Assembly (NCBI GenBank): GCA_965279285.1
Contig: OZ257148.1
Span: forward strand, 1,426,001 to 1,490,000
From: G965279335 sp965279285
GTDB taxonomy: Bacteria; Pseudomonadota; Gammaproteobacteria; DSM-16500
Direction of reading: 5' to 3'
DNA: 64,000 bases
Part shown: piece by piece, positions 45,713-54,469 of the stretch
Numbering within the stretch: the stretch's first letter is position 1
How the letters are laid out: every line of letters starts with the position of its first letter
Translations under genes and position numbers: made by a program
Notes under the pieces: generated by a model
What the model was told of the DNA's origin: nothing
Database searches by the model: none
What the model saw: only the letters and a program-made list of their open reading frames with translations

Positions 45713-46594
45713 ATGAAAGTAACAAAAGCAGTTTTCCCCGTTGCAGGTTTAGGCACGCGATTTTTGCCAGCGACGAAAGCTAATCCAAAAGAAATGATGC
45801 CCATAGTTGATAAACCTTTAATTCAATATGCAGTTGAAGAAGCAGTAGCTGCAGGAATTACTCAGCTTATTTTTGTTACCAATAGTAGCAAACGCGCGAT
45901 TGAAGATCATTTTGATTCAAACTATGAATTAGAATCAAATTTATTAGAGCGTGGCAAGCAAGAGTTATTAGACATTGTGCGTGATGTGCTCCCAGAGGGG
46001 GTTTCATGTGTGTATGTCCGACAAAAATCGCCCTTGGGTTTAGGGCATGCTGTATTGTGCGCGAGTCAGTTGGTAGGTAATGAACCTTTTGCTGTATTAC
46101 TTGCCGATGATTTAATTGATGGCGGCAATAAATCTTGTTTGGCCCAGATGATGGACGTTTTTCAACAAAATCAAGCGAGTGTTATTGCGGTACAAAAAAT
46201 TCCGTTGGCAGATACTAAAAAATACGGTGTTATTGATGTGCTTTCCACGAGTGACAGTATCACCAAAATTCATGGCATTATTGAAAAACCAAGTCCTGCA
46301 CAAGCACCTTCAGACCTAGCAGTAGTAGGGCGTTATATATTAACGCCACGAATTTTTAGTTTATTAGAAAATATAACTACCGGCTCGGGTGGTGAAATTC
46401 AGTTAACCGATGCTATTGCAAAATTATTATTAGAAGAGTCAGTCTATGCGCTGCAGTTTAAAGGTAAACGTTATGATTGTGGTAATAAGTTAGGTTACTT
46501 AGAGGCGACTTTAGCTTTTGGGCTTAAACATCCAGAATTAGCTGCGGATTTTAAACAACTCTTACGAGATTTTGTGGTATGCATGCCAGAATAA
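45713..46594 (+). CDS. galU: UTP-glucose-1-phosphate uridylyltransferase
   Basis: A 293-aa nucleotidyltransferase with FPVAGLGTRFLPATKANPKEM, IVDKPLIQYAVEEA, LPEGVSCVYVRQKSPLGLGHA, LADDLIDG and GIIEKPSP, all diagnostic of GalU. It makes UDP-glucose, the direct substrate of Ugd encoded two genes on, so the pair supplies UDP-glucuronate. It overlaps the next gene by 16 bp, and the three probably form one operon. Confidence 0.95.
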   Translation: MKVTKAVFPVAGLGTRFLPATKANPKEMMPIVDKPLIQYAVEEAVAAGITQLIFVTNSSKRAIEDHFDSNYELESNLLERGKQELLDIVRDVLPEGVSCVYVRQKSPLGLGHAVLCASQLVGNEPFAVLLADDLIDGGNKSCLAQMMDVFQQNQASVIAVQKIPLADTKKYGVIDVLSTSDSITKIHGIIEKPSPAQAPSDLAVVGRYILTPRIFSLLENITTGSGGEIQLTDAIAKLLLEESVYALQFKGKRYDCGNKLGYLEATLAFGLKHPELAADFKQLLRDFVVCMPE

Positions 46595-48084
46595 AAATAA
46601 ATAATCAGTCTGCAGTTTTTTTTGTAGCGGGTTTATTGAGTTGTTTGCTTTCAGTTTGGATGAGTGTGCGTGAGTATGTCATTAATCCGGATGCAATTTG
46701 TTATTTGTTAAGCGCAGCAGAAATGCGGGCAGGTTTACATGCAGCTATGCATCTGTGTTCACAAGCGGAGTGGCCATTTTATTCGGGTCTCATTTATATT
46801 TTTGGATCAATAACGCAACTTTCTTATACGGTTGTGGCTTATGTTTTAGATGGTATTTTTTCTCTAGTCACCGTATTAACTTTCATAGCCATTATTCGAT
46901 TTATTACACAAAATTCACGAATTATTTGGTTTGCTGCTTTAGTTATTTTGTTTGCGCATGAATTTAATTCAGTTCGTCAGTATATTGTGCGTGATCATGG
47001 TTTTTGGGCGTTTTATTTGCTGTCAGTTTATTTTTTATTAGCTTTTTTTCGCTATTATCAATGGCGGTATGCTGTTGCTTGGAGTATGAGTTTAGTTATT
47101 GCTACATTATTTCGAGTTGAGGGCGCTATTTTTTTATTGGCACTACCGTATTTAAGTTTTTTTCAGGGGCAACAGAGTTTAAGTTTGCGAATAAAAAGTT
47201 TTTTTCAGCTTAATACTATTATGTTATTAGGTATCACCCTAGTAGTGATTGCTTTGCTAACTCAGGTAAAAGTTGAATTAACGCGATTACATGAAATTCA
47301 ATTTCAATTGCTGCATGGGATACAAGCGATTGCGCAACATTTTTCTAGCTTAAAATTAACAATGGCAACAACTATCTTAGGGCCTGATGCAGCGCATGAG
47401 GCAGGGATAGTTTTGTCTTTAATGTTGTTAAGTTGGTATTTGCTGAGTGTCGTAATGAATTTATCTCCCATTTATTTTATTCTCTTAGTGCTTGCTTGGG
47501 CAAAGCAGTTAATGGCAGCGAGTCGTTCTGTTCGATTCGTATTGTGGGGATATATTATTATTAATGTGTTAATTACCGCCGGGTTTTTAGCGGAACACAT
47601 GTTTCTTTCTAAGCGTTATTTAATGGCTTTATCATTAATTTTAATGCTTTGGATACCTTTCGCGCTGGAATATTTATTTGAACGTGTTCGCAGCCGTCAG
47701 TGGCGGAGAATAGCGTTATGCATTATTTTAGTGGTGGGCGTAGGCAATCTTGTTGATTTTGGTTATTCGAAAAAATATCTGCGTGATGCAGGTGTGTGGG
47801 CAGCAAAAAACATACCTACGCAAGCGACTTTTTATAGTAATGATCTGCAATTAATGTATTATTCAGACCATTTTGGCAATATGGTTTTTGCGCAAGGGCG
47901 AGATTATCTCAAGGCAAATGCAATTGCAGATAAGCAGTGGCAACAATACGATTATCTAGGATTAAGGGTTAATAAGCAGGATGTTGATAAAATGGCGACT
48001 TTATTAAAAACAATTACGTATCGACCAGTAAAAGTATTTCAAAATAAACGTGGTGATCAAGTTATAATTTATCAGAGGAATTGA
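46579..48084 (+). CDS. GT-C-like polytopic membrane protein
   Basis: A 501-aa protein with about ten to twelve membrane helices. A NPDAICYL motif near residue 37 and an IVRDHGFW loop near 136 sit where GT-C glycosyltransferases hold acidic catalytic residues in their first two periplasmic loops. A short soluble tail follows. It lies between galU and ugd and overlaps galU. A role in transferring a lipid-linked sugar is plausible. The family is assigned by topology only. Confidence 0.6.
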   Translation: MHARIKINNQSAVFFVAGLLSCLLSVWMSVREYVINPDAICYLLSAAEMRAGLHAAMHLCSQAEWPFYSGLIYIFGSITQLSYTVVAYVLDGIFSLVTVLTFIAIIRFITQNSRIIWFAALVILFAHEFNSVRQYIVRDHGFWAFYLLSVYFLLAFFRYYQWRYAVAWSMSLVIATLFRVEGAIFLLALPYLSFFQGQQSLSLRIKSFFQLNTIMLLGITLVVIALLTQVKVELTRLHEIQFQLLHGIQAIAQHFSSLKLTMATTILGPDAAHEAGIVLSLMLLSWYLLSVVMNLSPIYFILLVLAWAKQLMAASRSVRFVLWGYIIINVLITAGFLAEHMFLSKRYLMALSLILMLWIPFALEYLFERVRSRQWRRIALCIILVVGVGNLVDFGYSKKYLRDAGVWAAKNIPTQATFYSNDLQLMYYSDHFGNMVFAQGRDYLKANAIADKQWQQYDYLGLRVNKQDVDKMATLLKTITYRPVKVFQNKRGDQVIIYQRN

Positions 48085-48086
48085 CA

Positions 48087-49421
48087 GTGGATATTGCAGT
48101 AATTGGTGCAGGTTATGTGGGTTTAGTCACTGGCGCGTGTTTTGCTGAATTAGGTAATGATGTGACTTGTATTGATATCAATAAAGAAAAAATTATTAAC
48201 CTGAATCAAGGTATTTTGCCAATTTATGAGCCTGGTTTAGAGGCTATGGTCAGCTCAAATTTAGAAAATAACCGACTGCGGTTTGTTGACTCCATTAAGC
48301 AATTAAAAAAACATCCACAATTAATTTTTATTGCGGTAGGAACGCCGAGCGATAAAGATGGCTCAGCAGATATGAAATATGTATTAGAGGCTGCGCACAA
48401 TATAGGTTCTTATATCAATGAATATTGTGTCATCGTAGACAAATCAACGGTTCCTGTGGGGGTTGCTGATCAAGTGGCAAGTGCAATTCAAGAAGAGCTC
48501 GATAAGCGTGGATTATCAACACAATTTGATATTGTGAGTAATCCAGAATTCTTACGTGAAGGTGCAGCAATTGATGATTTTATGAGTCCCGATAGAATTA
48601 TTGTGGGTTATACATCAAAAAAATCACAAACGATTATGCATGAATTGTATAAACCTATTTGTCGAAATCCAGAAAAAATTTATTTTATGAATGTTAAAGA
48701 TGCTGAGATGACGAAGTATGTTGCTAATGCGATGTTAGCAACTAAAATTTCATTCATGAATGAAATGTCAGTTTTATGTGAAAAAATGCAAGTTGATATC
48801 GAAAATGTTCGCATTGGTATCGGCTCTGATGCGCGGATAGGGAATGCATTTATTTATCCGGGTTGTGGCTATGGTGGCTCTTGTTTTCCTAAGGATGTAA
48901 AAGCGTTAATAAAAATGGCAGAAAATTTTGGCATAGATCCTTTTGTATTGCGAGCAGTAGAAGAACGTAATTTTTATCAAAAGCGCGTATTACCAGAGAA
49001 AATTACTCAGCTTTTTGGTAATGACTTATCCGGCAAAACCATCGGCGTGTGGGGCTTGTCATTTAAGCCGGGTACAGATGATATGCGAGAAGCTTCATCC
49101 ATGGTTTTAATTCATGATTTGATTGCTCGTAATGCTCAGGTACAAGCATATGACCCTGTTGCTATGCCGGTAGCGCGAGAGATGTTTCCTGCTGAATGGT
49201 TTCAATCAGGAAAATTATTATTAACTGAGCATCAATATGATGCGGTCAATCAAGTTGATGCGTTGGTATTAGTAACCGAATGGAAACCCTTTTGTTACCC
49301 TGATTTTAATATGATGACGAAATTAATGCGCCGACGCTTAATCTTAGATGGCCGTAATCAATATGATCCGCAGCAAATTAAAGCTGCTGGTTTTGAATAC
49401 TATGGAATTGGCCGCAGTTAA
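48087..49421 (+). CDS. ugd: UDP-glucose 6-dehydrogenase
   Basis: A 444-aa NAD-dependent dehydrogenase that oxidises UDP-glucose to UDP-glucuronate. It shows the N-terminal AVIGAGYVGLVTGACFAE, IDINKEKI, VGTPSDKDGSAD, STVPVG, PEFLREGAAIDDF and the catalytic Cys in YPGCGYGGSCFPKD, with the C-terminal LSFKPGTDDMREA. I chose GTG at 48087, because AGAGGA (48074-48079) is 7 nt upstream of it and only 1 nt from the TTG at 48081. It is two bases after the membrane protein gene. Confidence 0.93.
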   Translation: MDIAVIGAGYVGLVTGACFAELGNDVTCIDINKEKIINLNQGILPIYEPGLEAMVSSNLENNRLRFVDSIKQLKKHPQLIFIAVGTPSDKDGSADMKYVLEAAHNIGSYINEYCVIVDKSTVPVGVADQVASAIQEELDKRGLSTQFDIVSNPEFLREGAAIDDFMSPDRIIVGYTSKKSQTIMHELYKPICRNPEKIYFMNVKDAEMTKYVANAMLATKISFMNEMSVLCEKMQVDIENVRIGIGSDARIGNAFIYPGCGYGGSCFPKDVKALIKMAENFGIDPFVLRAVEERNFYQKRVLPEKITQLFGNDLSGKTIGVWGLSFKPGTDDMREASSMVLIHDLIARNAQVQAYDPVAMPVAREMFPAEWFQSGKLLLTEHQYDAVNQVDALVLVTEWKPFCYPDFNMMTKLMRRRLILDGRNQYDPQQIKAAGFEYYGIGRS

Positions 49422-49430
49422 AGTAAATGT

Positions 49431-49461
49431 GTAGGGTGGGCAAAGCGCAGCGTGCCCACCT
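49431..49461. repeat. Single-arm GGTGGGCACGCTGCG repeat (inverted)
   Basis: Complementary arm TGTAGGGTGGGCAAAGCGCAG just after ugd. The following DNA to 49632 is AT-rich leader for the peptide gene and has no other recognisable feature. Confidence 0.8.
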
Positions 49462-49644
49462 TTTCCTTTTTGAGTTAATAAATATTTTTATAAAATAGTA
49501 TTGACTCTGCTTAAATTTTTATGCAACATGACATTTCTTCGCTCCACAATCTTTTCTCTACCCCTTTATTTCAAATTGCTCACTAGCTAACCGCTGCTTT
49601 TTTTCGTTTCAATTTTTTATATTATCAATCTTGGAGAATGCTTT

Positions 49645-49797
49645 ATGCAAATCACAATCACACGTTTAATTGATCATCGCAGCATGATGTTGAGTTATTT
49701 GCCACAAGAAAATATCAGCAGAGAAGTCATGGTAATGCCGGGTGCGGGATGCACGATTGGTTGTTGTAGTACTTCTTGTGGTGCGAGTGCATGTTAA
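49645..49797 (+). CDS. TOMM (streptolysin S-like) precursor peptide
   Basis: A 50-codon ORF with a good ribosome site (GGAG 8 nt before ATG). The first 31 residues are a leader without Cys, and the end is a core after MPGAG: Cys36, Cys40, Cys41, Cys45, Cys50 interspersed with Thr37, Ser42, Thr43, Ser44, Ser48 and Gly, in GCTIGCCSTSCGASAC. Such Cys/Ser/Thr-Gly cores are substrates for azole formation. It stands directly upstream of SagB-, SagC- and YcaO-type genes on the same strand, so it is very probably their substrate. The PGAG before the first Cys resembles the VAPGG junction in SagA and may mark cleavage. Its bioactivity (cytolysin, bacteriocin or other) is unknown. Confidence 0.9.
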   Translation: MQITITRLIDHRSMMLSYLPQENISREVMVMPGAGCTIGCCSTSCGASAC

Positions 49798-49805
49798 AAT
49801 ATTTC

Positions 49806-49890
49806 AGTTTTGGTGGGCACGCTGCGCTTTGCCCACCCTACAACAATTAAATGTAGGGTGGGCAAAGCGCAGCGTGCCCACCAAACTCCT
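49806..49890. repeat. Hairpin repeat between precursor and modification genes
   Basis: A GGTGGGCACGCTGCG arm and its complement with a short AATTAA loop form a strong stem 9 nt after the precursor stop and 40 nt before the next start. Besides being a copy of the dispersed repeat, it may act as a partial terminator or RNA stabiliser. Confidence 0.85.
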
Positions 49891-49930
49891 TCGCCGCTGA
49901 ATCATTACATGCTTATTTTATAAGGTATTT

Positions 49931-50848
49931 ATGGAAAAAAACATTAATCAATTAACAAAAGTAAATCTTGCTGCTTATTCAAATGGCTATAATCCATTGC
50001 TTAGTCGTCATAGTGCAGTGGCTTATCGGCCCAATGCATTTAAATATGCGAATAGAGCGCATTATCCTAATTTAGGTGAAGAATTTTTAATTAATTCATA
50101 CACGGCACGATTGGACATTGAGAACCATGCCAGTATTGAACAATATGCGGTAGATAGTGAATTGCTTATGTTATCAATGATGGAAAATCGTGATTATAGT
50201 GGAATGAAAAAAATAATCTTACCTGACAGTATTCCCTTAAATTTAAGTCTAGGTGAGTCCATATTAAAACGTAGATCGGTTGCAACTTACACAGGTGATT
50301 ATATTACTCTGCAACATATTGCAACTGCTTTGCGCGCAGCTTATGGCGTGACGACACAAGCATTGGTTCGTTCAAATTTAGGGAATGAAATACCTATCCA
50401 ACTTCGTACTGTTCCAAGTGGTGGTGGCTTATATCCGCTGACTTTATATATCGTGGCTTTAAAAATAAATAAGTTAACGCAAGGTATTTATGAATACTCC
50501 GTCAATGAGGATGCACTTTATCAATTAGGTAATATGGATTTAGTTAAGCAAGTTTTAAAAACGTATGCTGCGACAGATGATGATATTGCTTTTTCTAGGG
50601 CTAATTATATTTGTTGCATAGTTGGTAGTCCCTGGAAATCCATGCGTAAATACGGCAATAAAGGCTTGCGATTCGTATTGCAGGAAATTGGTGCAGTATC
50701 ACAACATATGCATTTAGCCAATGTTTCTTTAGGTTTGGGAAGCACGGATTGTGCAGCATATTATGAAAATGAAATTAATGCAGTATTTAATTTCGACGGA
50801 TTAAATAAGTCAGTGTTACACACGATAATTTCTGGCATTTTTACTTAG
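49931..50848 (+). CDS. sagB: SagB-type FMN dehydrogenase (azoline oxidase)
   Basis: A 305-aa nitroreductase-fold protein of the SagB/ThcOx family. ILKRRSVATYTGDYI is the FMN-phosphate binding start, RTVPSGGGLYPLTLYI the family hallmark, and YGNKGLRFVLQEIGAVSQHMHLAN the following helix. These enzymes oxidise thiazolines/oxazolines to aromatic azoles. The length is typical of the stand-alone family. The gene is 8 bp ahead of the SagC-like gene and directly after the precursor, so it is the B component of a TOMM synthetase. Confidence 0.92.
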   Translation: MEKNINQLTKVNLAAYSNGYNPLLSRHSAVAYRPNAFKYANRAHYPNLGEEFLINSYTARLDIENHASIEQYAVDSELLMLSMMENRDYSGMKKIILPDSIPLNLSLGESILKRRSVATYTGDYITLQHIATALRAAYGVTTQALVRSNLGNEIPIQLRTVPSGGGLYPLTLYIVALKINKLTQGIYEYSVNEDALYQLGNMDLVKQVLKTYAATDDDIAFSRANYICCIVGSPWKSMRKYGNKGLRFVLQEIGAVSQHMHLANVSLGLGSTDCAAYYENEINAVFNFDGLNKSVLHTIISGIFT

Positions 50849-50856
50849 GATACAGT

Positions 50857-51921
50857 ATGAAAAAAGCAATAACAAATATACGCATAAAAAAACATTATAC
50901 ACTTATTCCTCACTCATTAAATCAAGTTGAGCTACGTAAGGGAGTTTGGAATCCCACATCCTTTACGTTAAGTGATGAGTCAGGAAAAGGAAAGTTATTT
51001 TCAATTTTGGCAGATTTAAATGGGAATAATTCAGTAGTTGATATTTCTAAAAAACATCAAGTGTCTCGAGCTGATATTGAGGGAATTTTAGATCAATTGC
51101 AGCAATTAGACGCAATAGAAAACTCAAGCTCAAGTTTGTTAGATTGTTACATAGAGCAAGCTTGTCCGAGTGTTATGCAACGGTTATATTTAGAAAATAA
51201 TAATAATTTGAAAAAAGTGTTAGTTATCGGGAAAAATGCAATTTCAGCGATCTTAATTAATATGATAAATAATTATTTTCCCGATTTAGTGGTAGAATGT
51301 TTAGACGAAGAGGGTGAGCAGTATAAAACCCTGATGGGTAGTGAAGAGCAATGGTTATACGATGCACTTAAGTTTGAAAATCAAATGCAAATTTTTTCCA
51401 ACTGGAATAATTGTTTCGTGATTTATGCGCAAGAAATAATAAATCCTATTATTTGCGCACGATTAAATGTGGTTGCACATGAGTTGCGGGTGCCTTGGTT
51501 GCATGGTGCAATTGATGGCCCATTTTTGTTTGTAGGCCCATTATTTTTAGCCTCAAGTGGGTCGTGTTATTCTTGTTTTGAAACACGGGTTAGCATGAAT
51601 ATGCGTGAAAACTCGAGTTATGTTCGCTATAAACAAGCCATTGTTGCGAATAAAATTTATGAAAAAACAGAAATCTCTCTTCACTCACCGTTGGTACATT
51701 TACTTGCGTCTCATCTTGCTTTAGAGGTTGCTAATTATCTAGCAACAGGGACGGGGTTTACTCGCAATAAAGTTCTTTCAATTTACTTGCCCACGATGGA
51801 AATTACGTATAACGAAGTTTTAAAAGTTGCTTCTTGTGTCGTGTGTGGCTCTGTTGAACATCGTGATAATCAGCAGTTGTATTTTGATTATCAAACATTA
51901 TTTAAGAGGGATTTGACATGA
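50857..51921 (+). CDS. sagC: SagC-like TOMM cyclodehydratase partner (leader-binding E1-like protein)
   Basis: A 354-aa protein. About residues 10-90 form a winged-helix RRE-like region for leader recognition; the middle is a degraded ThiF/E1 fold. A zinc tetracysteine site is formed by Cys237-x2-Cys240 (GSCYSCFETR) and Cys327-x2-Cys330 (SCVVCG), a hallmark of C proteins and ocin-ThiF TOMM partners. It binds precursor and activates the YcaO protein. It overlaps the YcaO gene by 4 bp (ATGA), supporting a fixed stoichiometry. Confidence 0.9.
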   Translation: MKKAITNIRIKKHYTLIPHSLNQVELRKGVWNPTSFTLSDESGKGKLFSILADLNGNNSVVDISKKHQVSRADIEGILDQLQQLDAIENSSSSLLDCYIEQACPSVMQRLYLENNNNLKKVLVIGKNAISAILINMINNYFPDLVVECLDEEGEQYKTLMGSEEQWLYDALKFENQMQIFSNWNNCFVIYAQEIINPIICARLNVVAHELRVPWLHGAIDGPFLFVGPLFLASSGSCYSCFETRVSMNMRENSSYVRYKQAIVANKIYEKTEISLHSPLVHLLASHLALEVANYLATGTGFTRNKVLSIYLPTMEITYNEVLKVASCVVCGSVEHRDNQQLYFDYQTLFKRDLT

Positions 51922-53270
51922 AGGTGCACACCAACACCGCATTAGATATGCTGACCGGAAGCACTAAAGCGTTATTGACGCGGATGCAGGGTTCATTATG
52001 TGGCATAGACCATGAGATTGGATTTTTATTACCTTCAAGTCGTGATGCGAATGTTATTGTTACCGGTGCTGAAATGACGGGTATTCATACTTTATTGGAC
52101 TTACCTCGTCCTGGTTTAGGTGCCTATCACTTGGGTGGCTGTGGAGTTTTTTTGAATGAAGCTATTATTCGTACTTTAGGTGAAACCATAGAGCGTTATT
52201 CTCAGATGACATCTGGAATAACTGAGTTGAAGGAAAGCTATTATGCAACTTATCAACAAATGTGCGCAATAACAGATAAAGTCATGAGTCCTGATGAGTT
52301 TAACTATTTTATTCCAGAACAGTATTATCAACAAAACTTTCCCTTTGATTTGTATTCTAGTGAAAATTCAGTGAGATGGATTAAGCTATTTTCATTATTA
52401 GGCAGAGATTATTTGTGGGTTCCAGCACAGTTAGTGTTAGTAGGATATAAAATTAATCGTAATCAACATGAGCCCTGGATAGCTGCCGCTGTTACGACGG
52501 GTACTGCAGCGCATACGGATCTTAATTTAGCGTTAATTAATGCAATCATGGAATTAATTCAAATAGATTCAGCAATGGGTCATTGGTATTCTGCGCAAGT
52601 TGCAATAAAAATTAACTTTGATGAGCGTACACAAGTTTTAGATAGACTAATAAAAAAATATAATAATAAACAAAGAGCAGCTTATAGCTTTTATTGGTTA
52701 AAAAATCCTGATATGCCAGGATTTAGTATAGCCTGCGTTTATCGTTCACCGGATGGCGCTATACCCAGCATCGCTATTGGTTTAGGTTCGAGTTTACAGT
52801 TGATTGAAGCAATGTATAAAGCATTTTTAGAAGCCGTTGGTGTGATAGGCTTAGCAAGAATGGTCATTTTTGATCGTAGTTACCATTTAACAGAGAGCAG
52901 AATAAATCCTAAAACAATTTATGACTTGGACAGCAATGTAGCTTATTATGCTTTGGGTCAGCAACAAAATTTAATGGCTGAAAAATTTCCTCATGATAAA
53001 ACTATTTCAGCTAGTCACTTACCTGATGATATTTTGCTTTCTAGTGAAGAGACGATTAATTTTTTATTTAATGCATTTTCTTTAAGTTATAAGCAATTAT
53101 TATTTTATAATTTAACTGGAGTGGAAGCAAAGCAACTAGGCTTTGTCGTTCCACGTGTTTGGTCACCCGACTTATTATCATTAAGTTTGCCGAGCGCTCC
53201 TTGTTTAAATCATCGGCGTTATTTAGCTTATGGCGGAATTCAGCATGAATATCCTCATCCTTACCCCTGA
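51918..53270 (+). CDS. sagD: YcaO cyclodehydratase (SagD-type)
   Basis: A 450-aa YcaO protein that uses ATP to phosphorylate the backbone amide and form azolines from Cys/Ser/Thr. Visible motifs are GETIERYSQ (from residue 88), the IMELIQIDSAM helix in place of ELIERD, and AFLEAVGVIG near 310, where the last ATP/Mg motif E-x2-Q appears to be E-x2-G. The protein ends in PHPYP (446-450), the C-terminal PxPxP that marks TOMM-type YcaO enzymes and is needed for cyclodehydration. It is fully separate from the C protein, as in the sag operon, and overlaps the membrane protease gene by 26 bp. Confidence 0.93.
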   Translation: MKVHTNTALDMLTGSTKALLTRMQGSLCGIDHEIGFLLPSSRDANVIVTGAEMTGIHTLLDLPRPGLGAYHLGGCGVFLNEAIIRTLGETIERYSQMTSGITELKESYYATYQQMCAITDKVMSPDEFNYFIPEQYYQQNFPFDLYSSENSVRWIKLFSLLGRDYLWVPAQLVLVGYKINRNQHEPWIAAAVTTGTAAHTDLNLALINAIMELIQIDSAMGHWYSAQVAIKINFDERTQVLDRLIKKYNNKQRAAYSFYWLKNPDMPGFSIACVYRSPDGAIPSIAIGLGSSLQLIEAMYKAFLEAVGVIGLARMVIFDRSYHLTESRINPKTIYDLDSNVAYYALGQQQNLMAEKFPHDKTISASHLPDDILLSSEETINFLFNAFSLSYKQLLFYNLTGVEAKQLGFVVPRVWSPDLLSLSLPSAPCLNHRRYLAYGGIQHEYPHPYP

Positions 53271-54021
53271 ATTGGCGCTGTATCAAACTGTTATATTAAT
53301 CCTGCTTTCATTGGGTTGTTCAAATATAGCGAGTCATATACATAGTCGATGGTTTGCAAATAAAGCAGTTAATGTAGTGATGCTACATAATGTAATTAAA
53401 TTTATCATTGTAATTTGGGGTATGAGCCTTATTCCTATATATTCCTTATTTAATGCAACCATTTGGGTACAGATATTGAGTTTTTTCCCGGCGCTGTTAT
53501 TGGCAGTTTATTCAGTAAAAATAGAGCGTTTTATTTATCGAAAAAACAATAAAATTAGATTGGTTGCTCAAATAAAACAATATATTACGCAAAAATCGAT
53601 AGAAAACAAGACTCAAGGGCTAGCAAAAAAAAATTTAACTAATAAAGTTAATTTAAAAAATGTCCACGAGCATCACGCGCGTTTTGATTCAGTGATAAGT
53701 GGTTATCAATTACGAGATATTGTTCTTATCGCTATTTTTGAGGAAATTATTTTCCGAGGATTTTTATGGCAGCTTTCTTTAAAGCTCCAAATAAAAAGTT
53801 TAATAATAATTTCTCTATTAAGTACCGTCATTCTTTTTGGTGCTACCCATCTTACTTTAGGTAGGGGGCAGTTTTATTCAAAAACTATTTTGGGATTTTT
53901 CTGTTTAACGGAAGTTGTGCTGACGAATTCTATTTTTCCAGCTATTGTTACTCATGTAGTATTTAATATTTTTGCTTATAAGGAAATGTTCGAGGCAACA
54001 AGCTTGCAGTCCAAAATGTAA
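53245..54021 (+). CDS. CPBP-family intramembrane metalloprotease (SagE-like)
   Basis: A 258-aa membrane protein with roughly seven hydrophobic segments. FEEIIFRGFLWQ supplies the EExxxR motif, and ATHLTLG and FPAIVTHVVFN the two His blocks of CPBP/Abi proteases. In sag-type clusters such a protein (SagE) is thought to cleave the leader or confer immunity. The ATG at 53245 is preferred, with GGCGGA upstream; one at 53230 is also in frame. A Lys/Asn/Gln-rich loop at about 110-145 is unusual. It overlaps sagD, so it belongs to the operon. Confidence 0.88.
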   Translation: MNILILTPELALYQTVILILLSLGCSNIASHIHSRWFANKAVNVVMLHNVIKFIIVIWGMSLIPIYSLFNATIWVQILSFFPALLLAVYSVKIERFIYRKNNKIRLVAQIKQYITQKSIENKTQGLAKKNLTNKVNLKNVHEHHARFDSVISGYQLRDIVLIAIFEEIIFRGFLWQLSLKLQIKSLIIISLLSTVILFGATHLTLGRGQFYSKTILGFFCLTEVVLTNSIFPAIVTHVVFNIFAYKEMFEATSLQSKM

Positions 54022-54036
54022 TTATTTAGTAGAGAG

Positions 54037-54395
54037 TTTGGTGGGCACGCTGCGCTTTGCCCACCCTACGTTTTTGAATTTATGGCGGGGTGTTATATTT
54101 TTGGTGAAATGTGGGGTATGCACAATTTGATTGTATTATTGGTTTGGTGGGCACGCTGCGCTTTGCGCACCCTACGTTTTTGAATTTATGGCGGGGTGTT
54201 ATATTTTTGGTGAAATGTGGGGTATGCACAATTTGATTGTATTATTGGTTTGGTGGGCACGCTGCGCTTTGCCCACCCTACGTTTTTGAGTTTATGGTGG
54301 GGTGTTATATTTTTTGGGAAATGTGGGGTATGCCACCATTTGATTGTATTAAAAATGTAGGGTGGGCAAAGCGCAGCGTGCCCACCAAACTCTCG
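54037..54395. repeat. About three tandem 106-bp units of the hairpin repeat, plus an inverted arm
   Basis: TTTGGTGGGCACGCTGCG begins at 54037, 54143 and 54249, exactly 106 bp apart. The units share GGGGTGTTATATTTTTGG and TGTGGGGTATGC-C-A-TTTG segments; the third is partial. An inverted arm TGTAGGGTGGGCAAAGCGCA follows at 54356. Together with spacer this is the 448-bp gap between the two protease genes, with no gene seen. Confidence 0.9.
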
Positions 54396-54469
54396 TCTGC
54401 TTAATAATTCCTCCACTCAGTATAACAGTATCTTTACGCAAAAAAACAATATCAAACAAGGCTATCAAC

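Noticed and set aside
49470..49530. Promoter for the TOMM precursor (TTGAGT/TTGACT with TATAAA-like boxes)
   Set aside because: Spacing between -35-like and -10-like boxes is wrong for each pairing that I tried, so no promoter is annotated.
54037..54395. Regular 106-bp repeats as a CRISPR array
   Set aside because: The spacer segments are near-identical too and units are long; no cas genes are present. It is a tandem duplication.
54362..54469. N-terminal extension of the second CPBP protease and a similar one before dps (55349-55438), both starting MGKAQRAHQ
   Set aside because: This peptide is just the translation of the inverted hairpin arm; good ribosome sites precede the later ATGs at 54470 and 55439.
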